This document shows, piece by piece, positions 8,631 to 16,162 of a stretch of DNA of 30,350 nt. Below the pieces are notes generated by a model, which saw only the letters and a list, made by a program, of their open reading frames with translations, did not search any database and had not been told where the DNA came from. The stretch's first letter is position 1. Every line of letters starts with the position of its first letter. The position numbers and the translations under genes were made by a program. Source of the stretch: Bacteroidaceae bacterium (GTDB taxonomy: Bacteria > Bacteroidota > Bacteroidia > Bacteroidales > Bacteroidaceae); contig CAAHEN010000179.1 in assembly GCA_900772575.1 (NCBI GenBank), forward strand, positions 1 through 30,350, in the 5' to 3' direction.

Positions 8631-8711
8631 GGCATTTATTCCAAACTGGCCGCACGAAACAGAGCGTGACAGAAACCTACTGTGGAGGCAACACCGCCCC
8701 AGGCGAGGGCG

Positions 8712-8738
8712 CCCCTGTACTGAATCCCCTGTACTGAA
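8712..8738. repeat. Short tandem repeat, two copies of 14 bases
   Basis: CCCCTGTACTGAA occurs twice in a row with a 14-base period, at 8712 and 8726. It contains GTAC palindromes. Function unknown. Confidence 0.6.
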
Positions 8739-8891
8739 ACGACGTGCGACACCCCATTATGCCCCCTTAATGCACCCCATAATATAGCACCGCGCCACCC
8801 GCCGCTTCACCTTTTTGCCCCGATTGCCGAAACGGCACCTTAACCTATTTAACCTTTGCCCAAATCCAGAATGTTAAAACGGGACTTCAGC

Positions 8892-8956
8892 GAAACTTCC
8901 CTAGGGCAAATCTGAATTAGCCCGGAGCAAATTTTTCCGGGGCTAGGGGAAGTTTC
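8892..8956. repeat. Nested inverted repeat
   Basis: The outer arms are GAAACTTCCCTAG (8892-8904) and CTAGGGGAAGTTTC (8943-8956), complementary apart from one extra G. Inside them AGCCCGGA (8919-8926) pairs with TCCGGGGCT (8936-8944), also with one extra base and sharing two bases with the outer arm. No T-run follows closely on either strand, so it does not look like an ordinary terminator. A structured RNA, a protein-binding site or an element end are all possible. Confidence 0.6.
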
Positions 8957-9014
8957 TCCGAAATCCAGTCCAGTTTTCGCCATATGCTGGCGATATGTAT
9001 GACCATGGGGTAAG

Positions 9015-9045
9015 AAAAAAGGCCATCCGCACGGGATAGCCTTTT
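9015..9045 (-). terminator. Terminator-like hairpin with T-run
   Basis: The arms AAAAGGCCATCC (9017-9028) and GGGATAGCCTTTT (9033-9045) pair with one mismatch and a short loop. On the minus strand the stem ends in six T residues. On the plus strand the tail is only TTTT within the stem followed by CC. No gene ends nearby, which makes its purpose unclear. Confidence 0.6.
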
Positions 9046-9054
9046 CCTCTGTTG

Positions 9055-9084
9055 CAAATATACTGCTTCCGGGCGCCGAAAGCA
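9055..9084 (-). promoter_or_regulatory. Promoter-like element just before the hairpin
   Basis: On the minus strand TATATTTG (9062-9055) matches TAnnTTTG, and a TTG lies roughly 20 bases upstream. The predicted start near 9048 is only a few bases before the hairpin at 9045. Confidence 0.45.
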
Positions 9085-9458
9085 AGCTGTGTTAAAGCCG
9101 AAAAATTCCAGCGTCTGGCATTCATGTGCCACGGTACCAGGTATCAGGCCTGCCATACACCCTCCCGCCGTGAACCCGTTCAATTCTATGACACTCACTG
9201 GGGAATGTGGTATGGGGTTACAACGGGACTGAATTTGCCACGCACAGGGACAATGCAAGGGACATTAGGAGTAAAGGTCTACTTCTTTGCCGATCCGCAT
9301 TCATCACGGCAGAAGTGAGTTGCCGAGAATGCCAACGGACTTGTGAGGTTGTTCCTCAGGAAAGGTCCATCGTTCAGACACATTGACAGCCGAAACATGG
9401 AGGAAGTGCCTGTCGGAAACCGAACCGAAGGCTAGAAAAACTCGGATTTCTCTCACCA

Positions 9459-9472
9459 AGTGAGCGCTCACT
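9459..9472. promoter_or_regulatory. Perfect 14-base palindrome, candidate operator of the PL9 gene
   Basis: AGTGAGCGCTCACT is a perfect palindrome. Its centre lies about 20 bases upstream of the -7 box at 9486, exactly where a -33 element would be. A dimeric regulator could control the lyase gene from here. Confidence 0.55.
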
Positions 9473-9485
9473 GGAACTTTCACAC

Positions 9486-9493
9486 TAAATTTG
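9486..9493 (+). promoter_or_regulatory. -7 element of the PL9 lyase promoter
   Basis: TAAATTTG matches TAnnTTTG. No consensus -33 TTG is present at the right spacing; the palindrome takes that place. The leader to the start codon would be about 104 bases. Confidence 0.55.
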
Positions 9494-9603
9494 CACTTGC
9501 TCATTGACTTCACAAATCAATTCAATTGTCTATTTTGTGGAGGAAATGGAAAACAAAGCGGCTGCCACCGAACAAACAGCGAATTACAGTGGAGAATAAA
9601 ACA

Positions 9604-10905
9604 ATGATTGATTCATTTCGATTATTCATAATCACTTTCTTCAGCGGGATAGCTTTAGAGGGTCAAGCTAAAATTATCTACATGGCCACAACCGGAAATG
9701 ACGGCAATCCGGGCACAATTGAACAGCCCTTGGCCTCTTTCAAGAAGGCTTACTCCCTGTTGAATCCCGGTGATACGATTTATATCCGTGGAGGCATCTA
9801 TAAAATTACACCGGAACAGGTAATGAATGACACCGACCCAATTTACACTGATGTCTTTTATTTAGACAAGGAAGGTACACCGGAGAAACCTCTGGCCATC
9901 ATGGGATTCCCCCGCGAAAAGGTGGTTTTCGACCTGAAAGAAATTCGTCCGGCAAAACGTGTAACGGCTTTCTGTGTAAAAGGCGACTTTCATCATTTCA
10001 ATAATTTCGAAGTCACACATACACAAGTCACACAGACAGGACACACACAATCCGAATGTTTTCGGAATGACGGAGGAAGTTTTAATATTTACGAGAACCT
10101 GAAAATGCACGACAGCATGGGTGTCGGCTTCTACCTGACGGCGGGAGGGCACAATCTAATAGTCAACTGTGATGTTTATGACATTGACGATAAAGTTTCC
10201 GAAGCAGGACGTAACGAGAATACAGACGGCTTCGGTTGCCATCCACGCCATGTCTCGGATACATGCAACGTCTTTCGTGGCTGCCGCGCCTGGAATTGTG
10301 GCGATGACGGTTTTGATTTGATTAATGCCATGGCACCTGTCACTATCGAATATTGCTGGGCTATCACCAACGGCTACAAAGCAGATGGTAGCCGGTCAGG
10401 CGGTAACGGCAACGGGTTTAAAGCCGGCGGATATGGCATGGGAATCATCAAAAAGATTCCTGATACGATTCCACAACATATCATCCGGCACTGCCTGTCG
10501 TATGGAAACCTGGCTCACGGTTTCTACGCAAACCACCATTTAGGAGGCATCCTGTTTTTGAACAATACGGCGTACGGTAATGCGCAGAACTATGATATGA
10601 CCAACCGAGCATCCGCTTCAAAGGCTACCGATGTCCCCGGCTATGGACATATCTTGAAAAACAATGTTTCCTTCAACCCCCGCTATGCAAATGGCACCAT
10701 TACAAACGTCAACCCAACTGCCTGTGTCATTTCCAACAACACATTCCTATCAGACTACCAAGTTAGAGCACAGGATTTCAAAAGTCTCGATACGCGTGCC
10801 CTGACAAACGATAGAGGAAAAGACGGTCATCTTCCTCATACCGATTTTATGGCTCCGGAAGAAGACAACCTCCTGTTCCAGCACCAAATGGGATATACGT
10901 TTTAA
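9604..10905 (+). CDS. Exported pectate lyase, polysaccharide lyase family 9 (right-handed beta-helix)
   Basis: This 433-residue protein starts with a signal peptide (hydrophobic FRLFIITFFSGIAL, cleavage near GQA-K). A DUF1565-like opening follows (YMATTGNDGNPGTIEQPLAS) and then a parallel beta-helix. The PL9 active-site pattern is visible: Asp208 in NTDGFG, then Asp234, Asp235 and Asp238 in CGDDGFD as the Ca2+ site, and Lys273 in NGNGFKAGG as the catalytic base. These match the order and spacing known from Pel9A of Dickeya. It should cleave polygalacturonate by beta-elimination outside the inner membrane. ATG 9604 is chosen because GGAG lies about 10 bases upstream and the signal peptide starts there; the frame itself extends to 9526. 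The gene is AT-richer than its neighbours and has no SusC/SusD pair beside it. Confidence 0.88.
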   Translation: MIDSFRLFIITFFSGIALEGQAKIIYMATTGNDGNPGTIEQPLASFKKAYSLLNPGDTIYIRGGIYKITPEQVMNDTDPIYTDVFYLDKEGTPEKPLAIMGFPREKVVFDLKEIRPAKRVTAFCVKGDFHHFNNFEVTHTQVTQTGHTQSECFRNDGGSFNIYENLKMHDSMGVGFYLTAGGHNLIVNCDVYDIDDKVSEAGRNENTDGFGCHPRHVSDTCNVFRGCRAWNCGDDGFDLINAMAPVTIEYCWAITNGYKADGSRSGGNGNGFKAGGYGMGIIKKIPDTIPQHIIRHCLSYGNLAHGFYANHHLGGILFLNNTAYGNAQNYDMTNRASASKATDVPGYGHILKNNVSFNPRYANGTITNVNPTACVISNNTFLSDYQVRAQDFKSLDTRALTNDRGKDGHLPHTDFMAPEEDNLLFQHQMGYTF

Positions 10906-10998
10906 TGATTCTCAAAAACTTCGTCATCCCTGTTATTCTTATTTACAATTAAGTTTTTTCTTAGCCCCTATCAGTTTCTTGTCGCAAACCTTTTACCG

Positions 10999-12450
10999 TC
11001 ATCGGACCGGGCCAATGCCCTGTTCAAAGTCCGGCCAATCTGTGGCGGAATCCATCGCAGGGGAATCTACCGCAAGGGAATCGATCTCAATGGTATCCTT
11101 GGAAGTTGGATCTTTTGACCTACAATTTCGCAAGGCGGCGCTGAAGACAAAAATGCAGGCGGCAAGCAGGACGATGGCGACGAAGCACAATACACACCCC
11201 CGTAGACTAGTGGTATTTGGCTCACCCTGTTTCTCCGGTTTCGGCGGAGAGGCAAGCTTTGCTTTCTTCGTGACCAGTAGTTTGTAGATGTTGCCGTCGA
11301 GCGGGGTCTTGGGCTCGTTGACAATGCGGAAGCGTGGGTCGTCGCAGATGGCATGGAGCCGGCTGGTGATGTCTGAACCGATAAGACAAAACCCCAAGCT
11401 ACCGTTCCCCTTTTCTGTCAACGTCATGTACCGGCCTGTGTCAGCATCCACGATGTGCAGGCTTCTGAGAAAGCTCTGGTTGTCATTGGAACCGCTCAGG
11501 CCATAGACGACGATGTTGACAATTACAGTCTTCGGCAACAGCGGTATGGTACAGTCGACGCGCCGTTCATCGCCCAATCTGACGCCATGCACTTTTTTCC
11601 CCTCAATCAGGTCTGACAGTCTGAATCTCAGTGTGTCGGCGTCAAAGCACCGGGCATCGAAATCGGTACGCTCCAATATGACCGGTTGGCTATAAGGGTC
11701 GGACACCGGCCATGCGGTCTTCTTGCCGTTGACATAGAGCGTGTATGGCACGTCGTCCAGCTGTCCCTCTGGGGTGATGCGCACCGCATCATAACGTCTG
11801 GACGGTCTGGACGACCTTGAGCCTGCACCTGCATGCGACGCGGTGACAGGCCTGCCGTGCTCGGCCATGATGACGGCGGCATAAGCCGCGTAACGGCTGT
11901 ATTCGATGGTGCGGAAAAAGCTGTACCACTGTTTTTGGGGCAGTGTGAGCAGTGCCACTTTTGCCCCCAACATGGGCTGCACCGGTCTGTCGCGGACCAC
12001 CAGCGGATAGCCTTTGAGCAGTGCGGCAAGTCTCTCCGTGAGACGCTCATCTGGCGTATAGGCGTAGCGATTGCCCGCTTCGCCCATCGGTGTCAGGCAG
12101 GCGTCAACGAACAGTTTCTGCACGTCGACAAGCAGTCCGAGCGGTGTGGCGTCGCCGCGCAGCGTATAGCCGGCCGGTATGCCGACATAAACGCCCAGCC
12201 GCTCATAATAGGCATCTGGGGCAATGGCTCTCTTGAAGCAATAGTCATAGCTGCAGAGGCTCAGCCAGAGTACACCTTGGGCACACCGGAATCCCAGCCT
12301 CATCTCTTCAGCAGGAAACTGGACAGACTTCTCGTACGAAGAGAAGCCTCCCTTCCCGCAATAGTCCGGATGAGGTGCGGCTTCCGTGAGGTTGAGGGCT
12401 GCAAGCAGCTCGTCACCGCACTTGATGGCTACAGAAATGATCGGTTCCAT
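10999..12450 (-). CDS. Membrane-anchored protein of unknown family, short paralogue of the 694-residue protein
   Basis: I do not recognise a named domain in this 483-residue protein. It is clearly homologous to the 694-residue product at 18091-20175. Shared features are TPLGLLVDVQKLF against APIDLLLEVRQRF, the signature WPVSDPYSQP (247-256), RCFDADTLRFRLSDL, and a later repeat-like block around GNGSLGFCLIGSDI. A single hydrophobic segment at about 418-440 is followed by a short Asp/Ser-rich tail. With no signal peptide, the large N-terminal part is probably cytoplasmic. The frame starts at 12483, but ATG 12450 (MEPIISVAIKCG) aligns best with the paralogue. It is the last gene of the operon and lies 54 bases after the protease gene. 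No good terminator is visible after it. Confidence 0.75.
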   Translation of the reverse strand: MEPIISVAIKCGDELLAALNLTEAAPHPDYCGKGGFSSYEKSVQFPAEEMRLGFRCAQGVLWLSLCSYDYCFKRAIAPDAYYERLGVYVGIPAGYTLRGDATPLGLLVDVQKLFVDACLTPMGEAGNRYAYTPDERLTERLAALLKGYPLVVRDRPVQPMLGAKVALLTLPQKQWYSFFRTIEYSRYAAYAAVIMAEHGRPVTASHAGAGSRSSRPSRRYDAVRITPEGQLDDVPYTLYVNGKKTAWPVSDPYSQPVILERTDFDARCFDADTLRFRLSDLIEGKKVHGVRLGDERRVDCTIPLLPKTVIVNIVVYGLSGSNDNQSFLRSLHIVDADTGRYMTLTEKGNGSLGFCLIGSDITSRLHAICDDPRFRIVNEPKTPLDGNIYKLLVTKKAKLASPPKPEKQGEPNTTSLRGCVLCFVAIVLLAACIFVFSAALRNCRSKDPTSKDTIEIDSLAVDSPAMDSATDWPDFEQGIGPVR

Positions 12451-12504
12451 GGCATGCAGTCGTTGGTGGCATGTTGTTGGCAAGACCTTGCGCTCCCGTT
12501 CCCG

Positions 12505-13593
12505 TCAGTCGAGGCCCAGGAGTTTGCGCAGGTATTTCGCCTTGACGCCGTAGTTGAAGTTTTGTGTCGAACCGATACCGGCGAAGTTGATGCCGACGAA
12601 GTTGCCGTACTCGTCAACGACCGGTGCGCCGCTTGAGCCGTGAAGCGTCGGGATGGTGTACATCATCTTCACGTCGTCAGTGTTCTGGCTGAGCGTGCCT
12701 TCGGTGATCTGGGCCTTCACGCCGTCCTTGGTCAGCGCCAGCGCCGGTCCCAGGTTGTAGCCGATGAGGTAGAGTTTCGTGCCCAGTGCCAGTTTGTCGA
12801 TGTCGATGGGGTTGCCCTCGGCGTCATGCGGTACGCTGTCGCTCTCTGCCGCAGCCTTGGCGACAGTGAAGGGATGGCAGTCTTCGGGCGTTTTCTTATC
12901 CTTGAGCTGTATGACAGCCACGTCGTGTTCATCGTCGTCCTTGACGAGGACGCACTCCTTGAAGTCCGTCGTGTTGGTGATGAAGGTGTTGTTGTAGGCG
13001 ATGCCTATCTTGGCGTGGATGTTGATTTCAATGTTTGAGATGTCGACATTGCGTATCCTGCTGGCCATCTCCTGCAACTGGTCGCGTTGGTTGATGAGAC
13101 GGTCGCGCTCATACTCGATCTGGGCTTCGAGCGCGGAACCCGATGGGGCGTTCATCCAGTAGTTCTGCATCATGTTGATGGAGTCGTTGGTGGCGCTGAC
13201 AGCGTTGTCGTAGACCGTCTCGACGGCAGCCTTTATGTTGCCGATGTTCGAGCGCACCTCCTGCATGTCGATGGCTGGATTGGCCACATGGGAGTTGGTG
13301 GCAATCTTGCCGTCGGCCGAGACGAAAAATCCGGTGCCATAACTGGTGACCATGGTGATGTCGGACTCGTCGACGGCCACGTCGTCCAATTCACCGTCCT
13401 CGTCGATTCCGGTGAAATAGATGGTCAGGTCGCCGAAGTTGGTGCTGTAGAAATATTGGTTCTGGACGAGGACGACGCTCTTGCCGAACTTCTCCTCGAT
13501 CTGGCTGGCGCTGAGCTTCTCGCCCTTCTCTGCGCATGACGCCAGGCAGAGACAGGCTGTGAGTAGGGTGGAAAGTAAAGATAACTTCTTCAT
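12505..13593 (-). CDS. Trypsin-like serine protease, lipoprotein
   Basis: This 362-residue protein begins with a lipoprotein signal (lipobox LASC, Cys20), so it is probably anchored to an envelope membrane. A chymotrypsin/HtrA-like fold is shown by its triad: His102 in IATNSHVA, Asp224 in DEHDVAVIQL and Ser321 in HGSSGAPVVD. Between His and Asp lies an insertion of about 90 residues with a predicted coiled coil (YERDRLINQRDQLQEMASRI). This is unusual for the family. No PDZ domain follows, unlike DegP. It sits within the long operon beside the YfaP-like gene. It may process or regulate other products of the operon, which is inference. Confidence 0.88.
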   Translation of the reverse strand: MKKLSLLSTLLTACLCLASCAEKGEKLSASQIEEKFGKSVVLVQNQYFYSTNFGDLTIYFTGIDEDGELDDVAVDESDITMVTSYGTGFFVSADGKIATNSHVANPAIDMQEVRSNIGNIKAAVETVYDNAVSATNDSINMMQNYWMNAPSGSALEAQIEYERDRLINQRDQLQEMASRIRNVDISNIEINIHAKIGIAYNNTFITNTTDFKECVLVKDDDEHDVAVIQLKDKKTPEDCHPFTVAKAAAESDSVPHDAEGNPIDIDKLALGTKLYLIGYNLGPALALTKDGVKAQITEGTLSQNTDDVKMMYTIPTLHGSSGAPVVDEYGNFVGINFAGIGSTQNFNYGVKAKYLRKLLGLD

Positions 13594-13638
13594 GGTGATG
13601 TGGGTTTTGAAGATGTGGCGTATGTGAATGATGTGCGG

Positions 13639-14178
13639 TTATTCCGCCGCGTCCGCGGTCTGGCTGAAACGGACTGTCGTGACAGGGATTTTCGTCCTCA
13701 GTTCGCCGCTGATGCTGACGGTGTAGCTGACCGGTGGCAAGTCGCCGTTGAAGACCACCACGGTGCAGGTGCCCCGGCGTGGCGCCGACCCTTCGGGCCG
13801 CGGGTTGTAGTAGACGACCGACACCTCGTATTGCCCCGTGGGCGGATTGTCCCAGTAGATGTTCTCGGCCGAGCCGTTTCCGCCATGGATATTGTCGACG
13901 TCCAAGTAGCCGCCCGTCACAGGGTCGCGCTTGTTGTCGTAGAAGATCTCGTGTCCACCCGGTGGCACGACGTGGAGGTCTAGGTCGGCCTTATGGTTCC
14001 AGAGCAGCGTCACCTTGAGCTTGCCACGCTGTCCGGTGCGCTCGGCGCGGTCGATGAGGTCGCGTGGTGGCGCCGTGTCGGCTCGCGGCGTCTCGGCAGG
14101 GCCGCACTGCCGCAACAGCAGAAGGGCCGCCACAAGCAGCACATAGGCTGTGACAAGCGTCAGGCGGAGCAGTCTCAT
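13639..14178 (-). CDS. YfaP/DUF2135-like exported or anchored protein
   Basis: This 179-residue protein has an N-terminal hydrophobic helix (about 5-22) and a single small beta-domain. The domain matches the YfaP/DUF2135 pattern: LLWNHKADLDLHVVPPGG (58-75), GGYLDVDNIHGGNG (89-102), ENIYWDNPPTGQYEVSVVYY (105-124). Such domains are often found next to von Willebrand A-type proteins and in secreted proteins, where they probably bind ligand or partner proteins. The start ATG overlaps the stop of the DUF1294 gene (ATGA), so the two are translationally coupled. The acidic DLDLH motif could bind a metal. Confidence 0.75.
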   Translation of the reverse strand: MRLLRLTLVTAYVLLVAALLLLRQCGPAETPRADTAPPRDLIDRAERTGQRGKLKVTLLWNHKADLDLHVVPPGGHEIFYDNKRDPVTGGYLDVDNIHGGNGSAENIYWDNPPTGQYEVSVVYYNPRPEGSAPRRGTCTVVVFNGDLPPVSYTVSISGELRTKIPVTTVRFSQTADAAE

Positions 14179-14450
14179 AGGGAGAACGGTTTAAGACGCA
14201 GGAAAACGACCAGCGCCAGTTGCAGGAACAGGAAGAGCGGCACGCAGATGCGAAACTTGAGGTGCCGCGTCTTGTGGCGGAAGAGTATCATGCCGCAGAG
14301 TGCGCCAAAGGCCCCACCGATGAGGGCAAGGAAAAGGAGCACGAGTTCGGGGACACGGCGGCAGCGATAGACGGCGAGATGCTTGTCCCAGCCGTAGAGC
14401 GCAAATGTCAGGATGTTGACAGCGTAAAGGTAATATAAATCTTCGGTCAT
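14175..14450 (-). CDS. DUF1294 family small membrane protein
   Basis: This 91-residue protein has three hydrophobic segments and the DUF1294 pattern: YAVNILTFALYGWDKHLA, RRVPELVLLFLALIGGAFGA and FRHKTRHLKFR. The family is common in bacteria, sometimes fused to cold-shock or nucleic-acid-binding domains, and has no known function. Here it is embedded in the long operon, 10 bases after the 546-residue gene and overlapping the YfaP-like gene by four bases. Confidence 0.85.
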   Translation of the reverse strand: MTEDLYYLYAVNILTFALYGWDKHLAVYRCRRVPELVLLFLALIGGAFGALCGMILFRHKTRHLKFRICVPLFLFLQLALVVFLRLKPFSL

Positions 14451-14460
14451 GGCTATGGTC

Positions 14461-16101
14461 TTAGAGGTGCAGGAGTTGTTGGAGCTCGCTCATGCTCTCG
14501 ATGAAAGGCACAGCGAGCACGGTGAGTGCCGCCACGGCGGCGACAGCGACAGCCACCTCACCGGCGCGGTGCCACCAAGGCTGCGGGCCTGCCACCTCGC
14601 GCAGCAGATATTCCTTCTCGTCCCGATAGAGGCGGAAGGTGATGGGCGGGAATTTCCGTTCGGGCGAGGTGATGAGGGCTGTGATGTCCTTCTCGGCCTC
14701 AAAGTCTCCGCTGCCCAGGTGGCAAGCCCCCTTGTCGTCGAGTCTGGCGAGCACGTCCTTGCCGTTCTGCCGGAAGAGGATGCCCGCCCCAATGACGGGA
14801 CGGCGCTTGATGTCCTCGACGCGGACGGTGACATCCTGCTCATCGGGGACGGGAACGTAGGGCACGTGGAAGATGTAGGGATCCGTTTCCTCGTCGACGG
14901 TGTAGTCGGCATGGTTCCCGGCATTGTAGCCATCGGTGACGCTGAATGCCGCGCCTGCCGTCATCGTGGGGAGCTGCACATAGCCCTCGCCGTCACTAAA
15001 ATATTCGGTCACGGTATCGCCACTGGTGACGGTGACGGGATAATGCCTGCCGATGAAACCGTCATCGCCCTCGATGAACAGACGCGGTATAACGGCAACT
15101 GGTTCAGGATCGGGTTCTGGATCGGGCTCAGGCTCTGGTTCTGGTTCTGGATCGGGCTCAGGGGTAGGAATAGGCTCAGGATCAGGATCCGGTGGACTGG
15201 CGAAACTGAATGTGAAGACATTGTCCTCACCGGTGCGTGAGAGTGGGCGGCATTGTGCCTCGTCCCTGACCTTGACGGTGCAGTCCTTGCCGTCGAGCAG
15301 ACTGACGGTCTTGACGGCACAGCCCTGTGTGGCGGTCAGCAAATAGTCCTGTCCGCCATAGGCGATGCGTATCTCCTCATTGACAGAGGGGGCGCCGTCC
15401 TGACTGACGTTGACCGTGACGGCTGCGGTCTCGGTGACATCAAAGTCATAGTGCGTCTGCCCATCGGCGACAGTTAGGACGAACACCTTGCCCGACGGAT
15501 TGTCGCGCAGGGTGATGACAGTGCCGGGCCGGACGTCCTCGCCGATGATGAAAACGCCGTCATCGCCCGTGGCGAAGGCGTTCTCCTTGTTTGCCGTGAC
15601 GATGGCGAAGGGACGGGCCGCGATGCGCTGGCCGTCGACAGTGAAGCTGATGCTGGCTGGCTGTTTCTTGCCGACAGCCGGCGTGATGATGGTGCCCTCC
15701 TTGGATTTCATGTAGTTGATGAAGCCCCAGCCGGTGAGCAAGATGTCGATGCCGGCGTCCACCACTCTATAGAAAATGTATTCCTCGTTAGGCCAGACCA
15801 GCAGTTTCTCGGCCTGTTGCGGGTTGGCCATGCTTTGCGCAGCGCGGGCCACGAGCTCCTGGACAGCGGTTTCCACCGCCGGGCGTGTATTCGTGTCCTG
15901 CTGTGAAAGGTCGGCCAGGCAGAGCCAGCCGCTGTCGCCGCTGCTCCATGCATAGCCGTTCACAACTGGGCGGAGATGGGCGAAGTGCTTCCAGACCTCT
16001 GTGCCGACGGCTTTCGCCATGCGGTCGTTGGCCTGTTCGCCCACATTCCAATCGAACTTTTTCTGGACTTCGTTCTTGGCTGCTCTTTTGATTATAGGCA
16101 T
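14461..16101 (-). CDS. Tail-anchored protein with Pro/Glu/Asp linker, unknown function
   Basis: I do not recognise the family of this 546-residue protein. The N-terminal 135 residues are globular with several Trp residues (HFAHLRPVVNGYAW, ILLTGWGFINYM). Residues about 148-300 look like beta-rich Ig-like or carboxypeptidase-regulatory-like domains. A low-complexity linker of alternating Pro with Asp/Glu spans about 302-334. A further beta-rich part follows, and a hydrophobic helix (about 512-530) sits almost at the C-terminus. With no signal peptide and a C-terminal helix, most of the chain is probably cytoplasmic. It may act as a scaffold attached to the inner membrane. It is 61 bases downstream of the coiled-coil gene. 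Confidence 0.7.
   Translation of the reverse strand: MPIIKRAAKNEVQKKFDWNVGEQANDRMAKAVGTEVWKHFAHLRPVVNGYAWSSGDSGWLCLADLSQQDTNTRPAVETAVQELVARAAQSMANPQQAEKLLVWPNEEYIFYRVVDAGIDILLTGWGFINYMKSKEGTIITPAVGKKQPASISFTVDGQRIAARPFAIVTANKENAFATGDDGVFIIGEDVRPGTVITLRDNPSGKVFVLTVADGQTHYDFDVTETAAVTVNVSQDGAPSVNEEIRIAYGGQDYLLTATQGCAVKTVSLLDGKDCTVKVRDEAQCRPLSRTGEDNVFTFSFASPPDPDPEPIPTPEPDPEPEPEPEPDPEPDPEPVAVIPRLFIEGDDGFIGRHYPVTVTSGDTVTEYFSDGEGYVQLPTMTAGAAFSVTDGYNAGNHADYTVDEETDPYIFHVPYVPVPDEQDVTVRVEDIKRRPVIGAGILFRQNGKDVLARLDDKGACHLGSGDFEAEKDITALITSPERKFPPITFRLYRDEKEYLLREVAGPQPWWHRAGEVAVAVAAVAALTVLAVPFIESMSELQQLLHL
15094..15198 (-). repeat. Low-complexity Pro-Asp/Glu codon repeat
   Basis: A run of short 6- to 12-base repeats encodes alternating Pro and Asp/Glu residues within the 546-residue protein. 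It could expand or contract by slippage without a frameshift when whole units are gained or lost. Confidence 0.85.
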
Positions 16102-16162
16102 GGTTATAGGCTTGGTGTGGTTCTTAGTTTATAGGTTGCTGCCACCACTGATACCGGCGGGC

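Larger units (their letters stand above)
8640..9600. other. Long intergenic region without a supported gene
   Basis: Reading frames here are short, mutually overlapping and show no recognisable domain, so I call no gene. The stretch contains a 14-base tandem repeat (8712-8738), a nested inverted repeat (8892-8956), a promoter-like box directly before a hairpin (9015-9062), and a palindrome at the PL9 promoter (9459-9493). The remaining bases show nothing I can name. The size is unusual next to the compact genes around it, and an unrecognised small RNA or gene remnant is possible. Confidence 0.6.

Noticed and set aside
8756..8783. Possible further CTAATG-like half-sites upstream of the two-component operon
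   Set aside because: Only TTAATG is a good match; the neighbours at 11 bases (ATTATG, CATAAT) are poor and the site is about 130 bases from the -7 box.
8849..9318. Several reading frames of 60 to 113 codons in the long intergenic region
   Set aside because: They overlap on both strands, show no domain or codon pattern, and cross the hairpin and the inverted repeat.
15104..15196. Short direct repeats as a CRISPR array
   Set aside because: The repeats are in-frame Pro-Asp/Glu codons within a gene, without spacers.
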